From an uncultured Sutterella sp. (lineage in GTDB: Bacteria; Pseudomonadota; Gammaproteobacteria; Burkholderiales; Burkholderiaceae_F), in assembly GCA_900767875.1 (NCBI GenBank), contig CAAGAT010000008.1:1-60537 (forward strand): a stretch of DNA of 60,537 nucleotides, read 5' to 3'. Below, one piece after another: positions 25,477 to 33,721 of this stretch (the first letter of the stretch is position 1; every line of letters starts with the position of its first letter). The notes beneath the pieces are model-generated. The model did not search any database. It was not told the DNA's origin and saw only the letters and a list, made by a program, of their open reading frames with translations. A program made the translations under genes and the position numbers.

Positions 25477-25734
25477 CTATCCCCTCCCCACGATCGCCCG
25501 CCGCGCGCTGTTAACGACTTTTCCCGGAAAACCGCTTGCCGCTTGATTTTGAAGCGAAAAATTTCAAAAACACGAAGCAAAAAGCGAGGATCTAGGGAAA
25601 AGCGCTGATGCGCTCATTTTTTTCTAAGGGTATTGACGCCCCCCTTGGAGCTGACCTAAATTGCCCTGCAAAAGCCCCTTTTGCCTCAGGCCGAGGGGCA
25701 TCTTTTTGAAACTATTCTCGGGGAATTTTCCATC
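25477..25734 (+). promoter_or_regulatory. Upstream region of the TDT carrier gene
   Basis: A small AGCGC-tgat-GCGCT hairpin followed by a T-run lies at 25601-25622. A plausible sigma-70 promoter follows: -35 TTGACG (25633-25638), 18-bp spacer, -10 TAAATT (25657-25662), giving a transcript that starts about 65 bp before the ATG. Confidence 0.55.
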
Positions 25735-26844
25735 ATGCTTAAGTTCATCAAGACCATGGCGCCGGGCTGGTTTGCCTCCGTCATGGGCACCTCGGTGGCC
25801 AGCCTTGCGGCCTGGCTGCTTTTTGCCGGCACCGCCTTCAAGTGGATCGCCGACGGTCTGCACTACCTCGCGATCGTGATGATGGTGGTGCTCGGCATCG
25901 CGGGCCTGGCCCGTCTTTTCCTCTTCCCGCGTCAGGTTTTTGAAACGATCTCGCACCCGGTGGAAGGCAGCTTTTACGCCACCTTCCCCATCGCCCTGCT
26001 GGTGATGGCCGGCCAGTGGAGCGCCCGCGGCATCGATCCGACCTGGGTCGGGTTGCTGTGGTGGGTCGGCGTCGCCGGCACGTTCCTGTGCAGCTACATC
26101 GTTCTCTTCCGCCTCTTTACGACCGACAAGCTCAAGCTGCAGATGGTCACCCCCGCGCACTTCATTCCCGCGGTCGGTCTGGTGGTGATTCCGGTGGCCG
26201 GCGCGAGCCTTGCCGGTCAGGCCGTCGGCGCGATGCGTGAAATCTACTTTGGCATCAACATGCTCGGTATGGGCGCGGGCACGTTCATGTACGTGGCGCT
26301 GCTGGCCATGGTCATGGGCCGCCACTTCCTGGCTCCGGCCATCGAAGGCAAGATGACCCCGACGCTGTGGGTGCATCTGGCTCCCCTGGGCGTCATCCCC
26401 CTGAGCATGCTTTCGCTGCTGCACGCCGCGGGCAACGAAGGCGCCGTGGCCTACGGCATGCTCGTGGCCATGGGCTTTATGGGTGCCTCCCTGTGGTGGC
26501 TCGTGCTGGCCATGGCCATGACGATCCGCAACTGGGTGCAGGGTAAGCTCCCCTTCGCCCTTTCCTGGTGGGCCTTCGTGTTCCCGATCGGCGCCATCAC
26601 CGTGCTGGCCATTCGCCTCTCGGCTCTGGCTAAGCTCGAACTGCTGCCCTACGTGGCCTGCGGTCTGCTGACGCTGCTGCTGCTCGTCTGGCTTGCCGCC
26701 GCCGTCGGCACCGTGCGCGGCCTCATCAAGGGCACGCTCTTTGCCCCGGCTCCCGGCCAGGGTCAGCCCGGTCAGGGTGCCGGCGCTCAGGCTGCGGCCG
26801 GCGCTGCCGCCGCCCAGCCCGCCGCCGTCAAGGTCAAGGCCTAA
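25735..26844 (+). CDS. TDT-family (TehA/SLAC1/Mae1-like) carrier, 369 aa
   Basis: A ten-helix membrane transporter; the family includes dicarboxylate carriers, sulfite exporters and the tellurite-resistance channel TehA. Hydrophobic segments fill residues 10-345; the N-terminal PGWFASVMGT matches the family. Substrate is not determinable; in this genomic context a C4-dicarboxylate or sulfite role is possible. The last 40 residues form an Ala/Gln/Pro/Gly low-complexity tail absent from most relatives. Start ATG 25735 has GGGGAA upstream. Confidence 0.85.
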   Translation: MLKFIKTMAPGWFASVMGTSVASLAAWLLFAGTAFKWIADGLHYLAIVMMVVLGIAGLARLFLFPRQVFETISHPVEGSFYATFPIALLVMAGQWSARGIDPTWVGLLWWVGVAGTFLCSYIVLFRLFTTDKLKLQMVTPAHFIPAVGLVVIPVAGASLAGQAVGAMREIYFGINMLGMGAGTFMYVALLAMVMGRHFLAPAIEGKMTPTLWVHLAPLGVIPLSMLSLLHAAGNEGAVAYGMLVAMGFMGASLWWLVLAMAMTIRNWVQGKLPFALSWWAFVFPIGAITVLAIRLSALAKLELLPYVACGLLTLLLLVWLAAAVGTVRGLIKGTLFAPAPGQGQPGQGAGAQAAAGAAAAQPAAVKVKA

Positions 26845-26959
26845 CCCATCGGCTTAAACGGTTCGGCGTCCGAGTCGGAAGGCCGACTGTTTGAAGCACA
26901 CACGTCGCCCGTGCTCTTTGTGAGTGCGGGCGATTTTTTCGGCTTTCGGCACAGCTACA

Positions 26960-27034
26960 CCGCAACAACATGCGCGTGCGGTATTTCAAGCAAAACAAGC
27001 CTTTACGGGCAGTTGCACCGGGGAACTTTCCCGC
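26960..27034 (+). repeat. Diverged 75-bp direct repeat, copy A
   Basis: Starts CCGCAACA, contains TTACGGGCAGTTG and ends CCCGC. It aligns without gaps with 27131-27205, about 57 of 75 positions identical by hand count. The two copies are 171 bp apart. Confidence 0.7.
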
Positions 27035-27130
27035 TGAAGCCTGCGGCGATGGCACCCTCGGCCTCCACCGTGCAGGCCACTCGTGACGCCCCGGTTAGTT
27101 TTCTGTTGTCGGTCTCGCCCGCCGTGAACC

Positions 27131-27205
27131 CCGCAACAGCTTGCGAATACGATTTTTCAAACAAATCAATCACTTACGGGCAGTTGAGGCGGGAAAGTTT
27201 GCCGC
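27131..27205 (+). repeat. Diverged 75-bp direct repeat, copy B
   Basis: Starts CCGCAACA, contains TTACGGGCAGTTG and ends GCCGC. It is the partner of 26960-27034 and abuts the T-run of the BASS terminator. Confidence 0.7.
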
Positions 27206-27207
27206 CC

Positions 27208-27240
27208 AAAAAAAAACGCCTGAGCTTTTGGAGCCCGGGC
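27208..27240 (-). terminator. Terminator of the BASS carrier gene
   Basis: On the minus strand GCCCGGGCT pairs imperfectly with AGCTCAGGC and is followed by nine T residues. Confidence 0.75.
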
Positions 27241-27265
27241 GCTGCGTGTTCAATTCAATGGCGGA

Positions 27266-28252
27266 TTAGGCAACCGAGGTCTTGACCGCCTCAGCCTGCT
27301 TGGCCGTTTCCTTCTTGTCTTCGGTCATGCGCAGGAAGATCGTCGCCACGATCGGGCCGGAGATGTTGTGCCAGAAGCTGAAGATGGCCGAGGGCAGAGC
27401 CGCCAGGGGCATCGTGGCAAAGTGCGCCGTGGCAAGGGCCACGCCCAGGCCGGAATTCTGCATGCCCACTTCAATGGCAAGGCACTTGCGCTTGGCCAGG
27501 TTCATCTTAAAAAGCTTGGCGGCGCCGTAACCGACCAGGTACCCCAAACCGTTGTGCAGGATCACGACGGCCAGAACGAGCGGACCGGTCTTGGCGATGT
27601 TGGGCTGACTCACGGCCACCACGGCCATCACGATCAGAACAATGGCCACCACCGAGACGAGCGGCAGAGCCGTCGCGGCCACCTCGACGCGCTTGTGGCC
27701 GAGGATGGTGTGGATGGCAACGCCCAAAGCGATGGGCAACAGAACGATCTGGCAGATGGACCAGAACATGGCCAGCGGATTGATTTCAATCCACTGATGC
27801 GCGAAGACCCAAATCAGGAAGGGAGTGACGATGGGGGCCAGAAGAGTCGTGCAGCTCGTGATCGTGACCGACAGGGCCGTGTCGCCGCGCGCCAGGAACG
27901 TCATCACGTTCGAGGACGTGCCGCCCGGGCAGCAGCCCACAAGAATCACGCCGACCGCCACTTCGGCGGGCAGCTGCAGAATAATGCACAAAAGGTAGGC
28001 CAGCACCGGCATGATGATGAATTGGGAGAGGATGCCGATGAGAACGTCGGTCGGTTTGGTCAAGACCATTTTGAAGTCGTTGACCGACAGCGTCAGGCCC
28101 ATGCCGAACATCACGAGACCCAACAGAGGCGAAATCCAACCGGCCAACGGTTTATAGGTTTCCGGCCAGAAGTAGGCAACCGCCGCGAACACCAACACCC
28201 AGAGGGCGAAGGTTTTATTGCAGAATCGGCTCAAGGCCGCAAGCGCGTTCAT
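27266..28252 (-). CDS. Bile acid:sodium symporter (BASS) family carrier, 328 aa
   Basis: A Na+-coupled organic anion carrier. Nine to ten hydrophobic segments are present, with the family core GMGLTLSVNDF, VGCCPGGTSSNVMTFLARGDTAL (around residues 100-125; sodium-binding region) and IEVGMQNSGLGVALA. The substrate is uncertain: bile acids, pantothenate, pyruvate and other acids are known for the superfamily. ATG 28252 has AAGGGAG upstream; the open frame extending further is not used. It is monocistronic with its own terminator. Confidence 0.9.
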   Translation of the reverse strand: MNALAALSRFCNKTFALWVLVFAAVAYFWPETYKPLAGWISPLLGLVMFGMGLTLSVNDFKMVLTKPTDVLIGILSQFIIMPVLAYLLCIILQLPAEVAVGVILVGCCPGGTSSNVMTFLARGDTALSVTITSCTTLLAPIVTPFLIWVFAHQWIEINPLAMFWSICQIVLLPIALGVAIHTILGHKRVEVAATALPLVSVVAIVLIVMAVVAVSQPNIAKTGPLVLAVVILHNGLGYLVGYGAAKLFKMNLAKRKCLAIEVGMQNSGLGVALATAHFATMPLAALPSAIFSFWHNISGPIVATIFLRMTEDKKETAKQAEAVKTSVA

Positions 28253-28421
28253 AAAAAACTCCCTTAAAACAACTACTTTTTGTGCATTTGCGCCCCAAAA
28301 GAGGGCGTCTTTTTTATTGTAGGGATGCGCTTGAAGGGCACCATAAGGCAAATTCGGTAGACTCCTTGCCTTTTGCCAAGGGAAAACCACTAAATACGGG
28401 CCGCCGCCCGGCGCAGACGAC

Positions 28422-28466
28422 AAAAAAGGCCGGGCGCAGTGCTTGAAAACACTGCACTCGGCCCGG
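28422..28466 (-). terminator. Terminator of the FMN/FAD flavoprotein gene
   Basis: A two-part stem (CCGGGC/GCCCGG outside, GCAGTG/CACTGC inside) is followed on the minus strand by CCTTTTTTG. Confidence 0.85.
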
Positions 28467-28510
28467 ATTGGCGCCGGCGTCAAGCCTCACGCCGGATCAG
28501 AGGGTGCCGA

Positions 28511-30325
28511 TTACTTCATCTGCACCACATTGGTGCCCGCCGTGCGGCCAAAGGTCATGATGTCGGCAATGGCGTTGCCGCCGAGGCGGTTCGACCCGTG
28601 GATGCCGCCCGTGACTTCACCGGCGGCGTACAGGCCCGGAATCACCTTACCGTTGACATCAATGACCTGGGCGTTGACGTTGATCTTGATGCCGCCCATC
28701 GTGTGGTGGACGGTCGGCACCTTCTTGCAGGCGTACCAAGGACCTTCCGTGAGGGTCGTATCGGCCTTGTTGTCGGCCTTAAAGCCCAGCGGATCCTTCA
28801 GCTGGCCCTTGACGATCTTGTTGTAATTGTCGATGCTCGCCTTGAGCTTGGAGGCGTTCATGCCGGTCTTTTGAGACAGTTCATCGAGGGTCTTGGCTTC
28901 CACAACCGAGCCCAGGGCCACCATGTCGCGGATCGTGGCGCCGTTGGCGTCCACCCAGTCGCGGCTCGGATAGCGGACCTTGTTGACCACCACGTAGTAC
29001 GTGCTCTTGGGCTGCGCGAAGATGGCGCCGGCCAGCACGTCACGCGCCGCGCCTTCGTTAACGAACCGATCACCCTCCAGGTTGACGAAGATGCGGTTGC
29101 GGCCCGAGGTGCGGATGTTTTCCATCAGGCCCGTGCCCGGCGTGCCGCACGGATGAATCTGAATGTCGTCCAGGTTGATGACCTGCGCGCCGTGCTTCTT
29201 GGCGATGATCAGCCCCTCGCCCTGCGCGGCCTTCTGAATGTTCGTGCAGCCGATGGAGTTGTCGAGCTTGACGCTCTTCCACACGCCCGTGTTGACTTCC
29301 TGGCGGAACTTGACGTTGGCGCCAAAGCCGCCCGTGGCGATCACCACGCCGTCCTTGGCGTTCAAAACGACCTTCTGCCCGAAGTGTTTGGCCACCACGC
29401 CCGTGATGCGGGCCTGATCCTGAATAAGGTCCGTGGCCTGCGTGTCGGTGAGCACTTCAATGGCGCCCTTGGTTTGGCCGATCACCTTTTCAAAGGTGCG
29501 GATGTAGGTGTTGCCCGAGGGCGTGGCCGGATAATGGCTGCGCTGCCACAGGGCACCCGTGGCCGTACCGATTTCATCCTTGAACTTGACGCCCAGGCTC
29601 TCGAGCCATTCGACGGACTTCATCGAGTTTTCGGTGAGGTAATTCACAAGGACCGGATCGCCCTTGTTGTGGCCGCCCTTGAGGGTCTGGTCATAGAACT
29701 TTTGGAAACTGTCCTCGATGCCCTGCGCCTTCTGACGCTTATCGTCCACGGCGTTCAGAGCGCCTTCGGAGACGTTGGTCGAGCCGCCCAGATAGCCGAG
29801 CTTTTCCACCACGATCACCTTCTTGGCGCCGGCCTGATGCGCGGCAATGGCCGTGGCCAGGCCCGAGCCGCCGCCGCCGATCACCACGACGTCGGCCTCA
29901 TAGGTCTTCGTGCCCGCGGGATGCTGCTCCACCTGTTCGGTGAGCTTTTCGATGTTGCCGCCGGCCTGCTCGAGACACTGCTCCACGCCGCTTAGGACCG
30001 CAAAGCTCGAAATGGAAGCGCCCGTGATGGCGTCCACACCCAGAGACTGGTATTTGAGAATCTTGTCGGTCATCAGATTCAGGGCCACGCGCCCGACGCC
30101 GATCGTCTCGAGGTTCTTGCTCGTGTCGATCTTTTCAATGCGGTTCTTACTCACCGTGACCTTGACCGTCACCGGAGCGTTGTGCCCGTTGACCGTCGCG
30201 GTGTAGGTGCCCGGCTTAAAGGTGCTGGGAGCGGTTTTGGCCTCGGGGGCGGCCTGCACGGCCAGCGCGGCGCCCGCCGCAAACATCGCCGTCAGGCAGA
30301 CGGCGCAAACCTTGCGAAGACTCAT
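28511..30325 (-). CDS. Periplasmic FMN- and FAD-containing fumarate-reductase-type flavoprotein, 604 aa
   Basis: A signal peptide (residues 1-26) is followed by an FMN-binding domain (about 35-120) with the flavinylation motif DAITGAS, whose Ser104 would receive FMN from ApbE. The FAD_binding_2 reductase domain follows (VVVIGGGGSG onward). Residues used by flavocytochrome c fumarate reductase are conserved: IHP, an Arg in AARD, HHTMGG and NRLGG, so fumarate or a close analogue (for example urocanate-type substrates) is the likely acceptor. There is no haem domain; a separate cytochrome must deliver electrons. Two adjacent ATGs (30328, 30325) follow AAGGAGAGG; 30325 has better spacing. apbE is not in the window. 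Confidence 0.9.
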   Translation of the reverse strand: MSLRKVCAVCLTAMFAAGAALAVQAAPEAKTAPSTFKPGTYTATVNGHNAPVTVKVTVSKNRIEKIDTSKNLETIGVGRVALNLMTDKILKYQSLGVDAITGASISSFAVLSGVEQCLEQAGGNIEKLTEQVEQHPAGTKTYEADVVVIGGGGSGLATAIAAHQAGAKKVIVVEKLGYLGGSTNVSEGALNAVDDKRQKAQGIEDSFQKFYDQTLKGGHNKGDPVLVNYLTENSMKSVEWLESLGVKFKDEIGTATGALWQRSHYPATPSGNTYIRTFEKVIGQTKGAIEVLTDTQATDLIQDQARITGVVAKHFGQKVVLNAKDGVVIATGGFGANVKFRQEVNTGVWKSVKLDNSIGCTNIQKAAQGEGLIIAKKHGAQVINLDDIQIHPCGTPGTGLMENIRTSGRNRIFVNLEGDRFVNEGAARDVLAGAIFAQPKSTYYVVVNKVRYPSRDWVDANGATIRDMVALGSVVEAKTLDELSQKTGMNASKLKASIDNYNKIVKGQLKDPLGFKADNKADTTLTEGPWYACKKVPTVHHTMGGIKINVNAQVIDVNGKVIPGLYAAGEVTGGIHGSNRLGGNAIADIMTFGRTAGTNVVQMK

Positions 30326-30384
30326 CATTCCTCTCCTTTCGTACAACTAAAGAAGAAAAAATACGGTTGGAATCCAAATGCAAG

Positions 30385-30429
30385 AACCGCACCCGAAGCC
30401 CTTGATTGACAAGGCTTTCGCACGCGGTT
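30385..30429 (-). promoter_or_regulatory. Long imperfect hairpin upstream of the flavoprotein gene
   Basis: AACCGC (30385-30390) pairs with GCGGTT (30424-30429), and inside it AAGCC-c-TTG pairs with CAAGGCTT around an ATTGA loop, leaving an internal bulge. It lies about 60 nt before the start codon on the transcribed strand and could be a leader structure or operator. Confidence 0.5.
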
Positions 30430-30503
30430 CGAATCCATCCGAACATTTTGAGTCTACCCCCCAAAGAGCCATACCGGTAGGGGCTAAGACTAGGTACTAT
30501 CAC

Positions 30504-30851
30504 TTAGGGAGCCGGAGCGCTCGGCTTATCCTGCGATTCGCCCTGAACCTGGGCCTGGGCCTGAGTCTGTACGGGCACTTCCTTCTTGCTCTCATCGGCC
30601 TTGCGCATCGCAAACCAGATGACGGCACCGTTCAGGGCCGCCCCGAGCAGGATCATCAAGAGACCGCCGCTGTGCGGGCCCATGCCGAACATCGGCCCGA
30701 AGCCGTGCCCGAACCCATGGCCGAAGCCGTGGCCCCAGCCCGAACCGGGTCCGAATCCCATTCCCGGCCCGAACATCGGCCCCGGCGCCAGAATCCACAA
30801 AAGGGCGCACACGCCCAACACGATCAGCGTCACTTTGAGCGGCATGCGCAT
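30504..30851 (-). CDS. Gly/Phe/His-rich small membrane protein, 115 aa
   Basis: I recognise no family. One N-terminal helix (residues 5-22) precedes a Gly-rich stretch built on repeated GHGFG and FGPG units (25-60), then a second helix (about 63-82) and a charged Gln/Ala-rich tail. The His-rich repeat could bind metal, but this is guesswork. ATG 30851 has no clear Shine-Dalgarno. Upstream, ATG 30906 has an excellent GGAGGGAGAG site but opens another frame that encodes a second hydrophobic peptide; see findings. Confidence 0.6.
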   Translation of the reverse strand: MRMPLKVTLIVLGVCALLWILAPGPMFGPGMGFGPGSGWGHGFGHGFGHGFGPMFGMGPHSGGLLMILLGAALNGAVIWFAMRKADESKKEVPVQTQAQAQVQGESQDKPSAPAP

Positions 30852-30906
30852 AAGAAAGAAGCGCTACCACGGCCGCAAAGAACACCAAATCAAGAATGAT
30901 CTGCAT

Positions 30907-31406
30907 AAATCTCTCCCTCCGAATGAGTAGGAAAACGACTGGTTTCCTGAGGGAAAAGATGTCGGCCGCTTCCATGGGTTTTTGCGCCAACACCTTGTCT
31001 TTACCAAACTTTGCACAGCCTTTACTAGGCTTGACAATGCCCCCCCAACGAAAGTCGAGCGATGTGCCCCCGAACGTTCCGCATCCCCTGCCGATTTCGA
31101 CGCGGGCGTGCAACAACCACGCAACCGCCTTACGGGTGCCGTCGAGACCTCTGAGGCCCCTTCCTTGTACGGGAAACTCCCCTCCCTGCAAAATCCGACG
31201 AGCGAACTGCAAAGCTGCCCAAGAACCGACTAATTTCCTTGATTTCAAAGAATAAAAAGCAAACAACCGTAGCTCGTCCACGTTCAATGACAATTGCCTC
31301 CCCGTCGCTCATTAATGAGATTGATTCTTATTTATACTTCGTTCGGTTTGTTTTCCGGCCGGAAACATTCCGCTTTTTTTATCTCCACTCAATTTTTCTC
31401 TCAAAT
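30907..31406 (+). other. 500-bp intergenic region upstream of the TonB receptor
   Basis: This divergent region carries the upstream sequences of the Gly-rich gene (minus) and the TonB receptor (plus). It contains a small AGCCT/AGGCT hairpin at 31017-31031 and the Fur-box-like site at 31314-31332. Coding potential on either strand looks spurious. Confidence 0.5.
31314..31332 (+). promoter_or_regulatory. Fur-box-like site upstream of the TonB receptor
   Basis: AATGAGATTGATTCTTATT keeps the 7-1-7 pattern of Fur sites (TGAGATT-G-ATTCTTA against TGATAAT-n-ATTATCA). A -10-like TATACT follows at 31333-31338. Iron repression is inferred. Confidence 0.6.
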
Positions 31407-33503
31407 ATGAGCGTGAAACAGAAATCCTTTCCAACCGCTGAACCGTTTCAGCTGATTCCTCTGGCCGCGGCCGTCTGCGCCGCCCTCTCCGGATCCCCGG
31501 CCTGGGCCCAAGACGACTACACGGAGCTCGACACCACGGTGGTGTCGGCCGCAGGCTACGCGCAGGACGTGCGCGAGGCCCCTGCGAGCGTCTCCGTGAT
31601 TGATGCCGAGAACCTGGCCACCCGTCCGGTACGCGACATCGGCACGGCCGTCGGGGACGTGCCCGGCGTCGATATCGACACCACCAAAATGGGCAACGCG
31701 ACCATTTCGATCCGCGGGTTCGACGCGGGCTATACGCTGATTCTGACGGACGGGCGCCGCCAAAACTTCAGCGACGCGATGATGGACCACGGCTTTGATC
31801 CCACGACGGCCTTCCTACCGCCGCTGGGCATGATCGAGCGCATTGAAGTGCTGCGCGGCCCGGCCTCCACGATCTGGGGGTCTGACGCCGTCGGCGGCCT
31901 GGTCAACGTCATCACCAAAAAGCACGTCAAGGAGTTCACCGGGAACGTCTCCATTGACGCCACGCTGCAGGAGCACCGCAAGGAATACGGCAACCGCGGC
32001 AGCGCCGGCTTTTACTTCGGCATTCCGATGCTCGAAAACCGGCTCTCGCTGATGCTGCGCGGCCGCTACGCCTACAACGAGGACGTGGGCATGACGCAGC
32101 CGAACGGAAACTTTGCCAGCCACAGCAACACCGAAGGCTATGCGAGCAACTTCGGCGCGCGCCTGAACTGGTCGGTCAACCCGCAGAACTTTGCCTTTGC
32201 CGACGTCGAATACGCCCGCTTCTCGGGCGGCTCGATGTCCACGAGCAAAAATTCCATCAAAGCTCAGCGCTGGTACAACAAGTACAACGTCGCGCTCGGG
32301 CACGAGGGCGACTACTCGTTCGGGCGCACGGAAACGTACCTGTCCTGGAACGCGCTGCAGATGGTCAAGACCAAGACCTCGCGCACCTCAGCCTCCAAAC
32401 CCGGTGCCGTCCCCGGGGAAAAACACGGCTCCTGGTCCGATCCTTTGAAGGAAACGATGACCTACACCCTGGCGAGCAAGGTAATCCTGCCGTACGACTA
32501 CGGCACCTGGGGCAGCATGAACCTGACGGTCGGCGTGGAAGGCAACTACGAGTTCTTCCAGGACTTCAACGCCGCCTCACCCGCGGGTCGTGCCCTCTTT
32601 GATCAGACGATCCTGGCCGGCTTTGCCGAAGCCGAATACTTCATCAACGACCACTGGAACGCCACCGCAGGCGCCCGCGTGCAGTGGAGCGACATGTTCG
32701 GCTCGCACGTGGCCCCGCGCGCCTACCTCGTCTACAAACCCGCCGATTGGATCAGCTTTAAGGGCGGCGTGGCCGCCGGCTACAAAACGCCCAACGTCAA
32801 GCAGGTGGTCGACACCTACACGAACGGCACGGAAGCCGGTGACCGCATCTGGGGCAATCCGGACCTCAAACCCGAGGAAAGCTGGAGCTACGAGCTTTCC
32901 ACCACCGTGGACATCGGCCGCGCGGCGCAGCTGACGGTGGGCGGCTTTTACACCGACTTTAAGAACCTCATCGCCTCCGAGGAGATGCGCGGGGACGAAT
33001 ACTGCACGACCACAAGCTGCGACACGCACCTCATCAACCACGGCAAGGTGCGCGTGCGCGGCATTGAAGTGCTCTTTAAGACGAGCGAGTTTTACGGGCT
33101 GAGCTTGACGGGCGGCTATACGCTCTCGGACGCCGAGATCAAGGAAGGGCCCGACGCGGGCGAGCGCCCCAACGAGCTACCCAAGCACAGCCTGCAGCTG
33201 CGCGCCGACTACCGTCACGGGCCCTTCTCGGCCTACGTCAAGAGCACCTCAAAGTGGGACATGAACAGCTACGACAGCCGTGCCGGCCTCGGCCCTGGAA
33301 AGAAGTACAAGGACTACACGATCGTGGACCTGGGCACGACCTATCAACTCGGCAAACACCACCGCTTCTCGGTGGCCGTCAACAATCTGCTTGACAAGGA
33401 CATGACCGATTGGGTGCTCAAGGACACGGGCAGCTACGCCAACGCCTACCGACAGTACGTCGAAGGGCGCAATTACTGGCTCTCGTACACGTACGACTTC
33501 TGA
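31407..33503 (+). CDS. TonB-dependent outer membrane receptor, 698 aa
   Basis: Imports an iron chelate or similar nutrient across the outer membrane. A signal peptide ends near SPAWAQ (residue 35); a TonB-box-like DTTVVSA follows; the plug domain (about 50-160) has EVLRGPASTIWGSDAVGGLVN-type plug residues; the C-terminal barrel ends in the expected aromatic YTYDF. The loop with two Cys (EYCTTTSCDT) is probably extracellular. Ligand is unknown; catecholate siderophore receptors are the nearest impression. ATG 31407 is chosen over an earlier frame because it begins a proper signal peptide. A Fur-like box lies about 75 bp upstream. Confidence 0.93.
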   Translation: MSVKQKSFPTAEPFQLIPLAAAVCAALSGSPAWAQDDYTELDTTVVSAAGYAQDVREAPASVSVIDAENLATRPVRDIGTAVGDVPGVDIDTTKMGNATISIRGFDAGYTLILTDGRRQNFSDAMMDHGFDPTTAFLPPLGMIERIEVLRGPASTIWGSDAVGGLVNVITKKHVKEFTGNVSIDATLQEHRKEYGNRGSAGFYFGIPMLENRLSLMLRGRYAYNEDVGMTQPNGNFASHSNTEGYASNFGARLNWSVNPQNFAFADVEYARFSGGSMSTSKNSIKAQRWYNKYNVALGHEGDYSFGRTETYLSWNALQMVKTKTSRTSASKPGAVPGEKHGSWSDPLKETMTYTLASKVILPYDYGTWGSMNLTVGVEGNYEFFQDFNAASPAGRALFDQTILAGFAEAEYFINDHWNATAGARVQWSDMFGSHVAPRAYLVYKPADWISFKGGVAAGYKTPNVKQVVDTYTNGTEAGDRIWGNPDLKPEESWSYELSTTVDIGRAAQLTVGGFYTDFKNLIASEEMRGDEYCTTTSCDTHLINHGKVRVRGIEVLFKTSEFYGLSLTGGYTLSDAEIKEGPDAGERPNELPKHSLQLRADYRHGPFSAYVKSTSKWDMNSYDSRAGLGPGKKYKDYTIVDLGTTYQLGKHHRFSVAVNNLLDKDMTDWVLKDTGSYANAYRQYVEGRNYWLSYTYDF

Positions 33504-33556
33504 TCGGCTCTCCCGTCTGCCCGGGCTCTCTGAAGAACGGGCAAACGAGCCTTCCG

Positions 33557-33581
33557 CCCCGGCCCAGCGCCGGGGTTTTTG
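33557..33581 (+). terminator. Terminator of the TonB receptor gene
   Basis: CCCCGGC pairs with GCCGGGG and is followed by TTTTTG. Confidence 0.85.
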
Positions 33582-33625
33582 TTGACCAAAAATCCGAGCT
33601 GCAACAGAAATTAACAATTGCCTTC

Positions 33626-33656
33626 TTGTAAATCATATATTTCATTTATATGATTT
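33626..33656 (+). promoter_or_regulatory. hmp promoter overlapped by an NsrR-type palindrome
   Basis: AAATCATATA and TATATGATTT form a 27-bp inverted repeat (33630-33656), AT-rich and with the 11-1-11 layout of NsrR sites. The same bases hold a -35 TTGTAA (33626-33631), 17-bp spacer and -10 TATGAT (33649-33654). Repressor binding would occlude the promoter. An NsrR gene follows hmp. Confidence 0.75.
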
Positions 33657-33721
33657 AGGGCACTTAACGATGCGCGGCTTTGTCCGGCATCGCAACCTTT
33701 AACCTAGGAGAGACCCCCACT

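Larger units (their letters stand above)
26845..27265 (+). other. Intergenic region with two diverged 75-bp repeats
   Basis: The TDT and BASS genes are convergent here. Apart from the repeat pair and the BASS terminator listed separately, I see nothing that codes. Confidence 0.6.

Noticed and set aside
30420..30440. Possible tRNA (GGTTCGAATCC T-arm-like)
   Set aside because: No acceptor, D or 7-nt-loop anticodon arm can be built around it; retained only as a structured element.
30592..31293. 233-residue open frame overlapping the Gly-rich protein
   Set aside because: Most of it has Arg/Gly/Pro-rich composition typical of an off-frame reading; only the part from ATG 30906 is of interest because of its Shine-Dalgarno.
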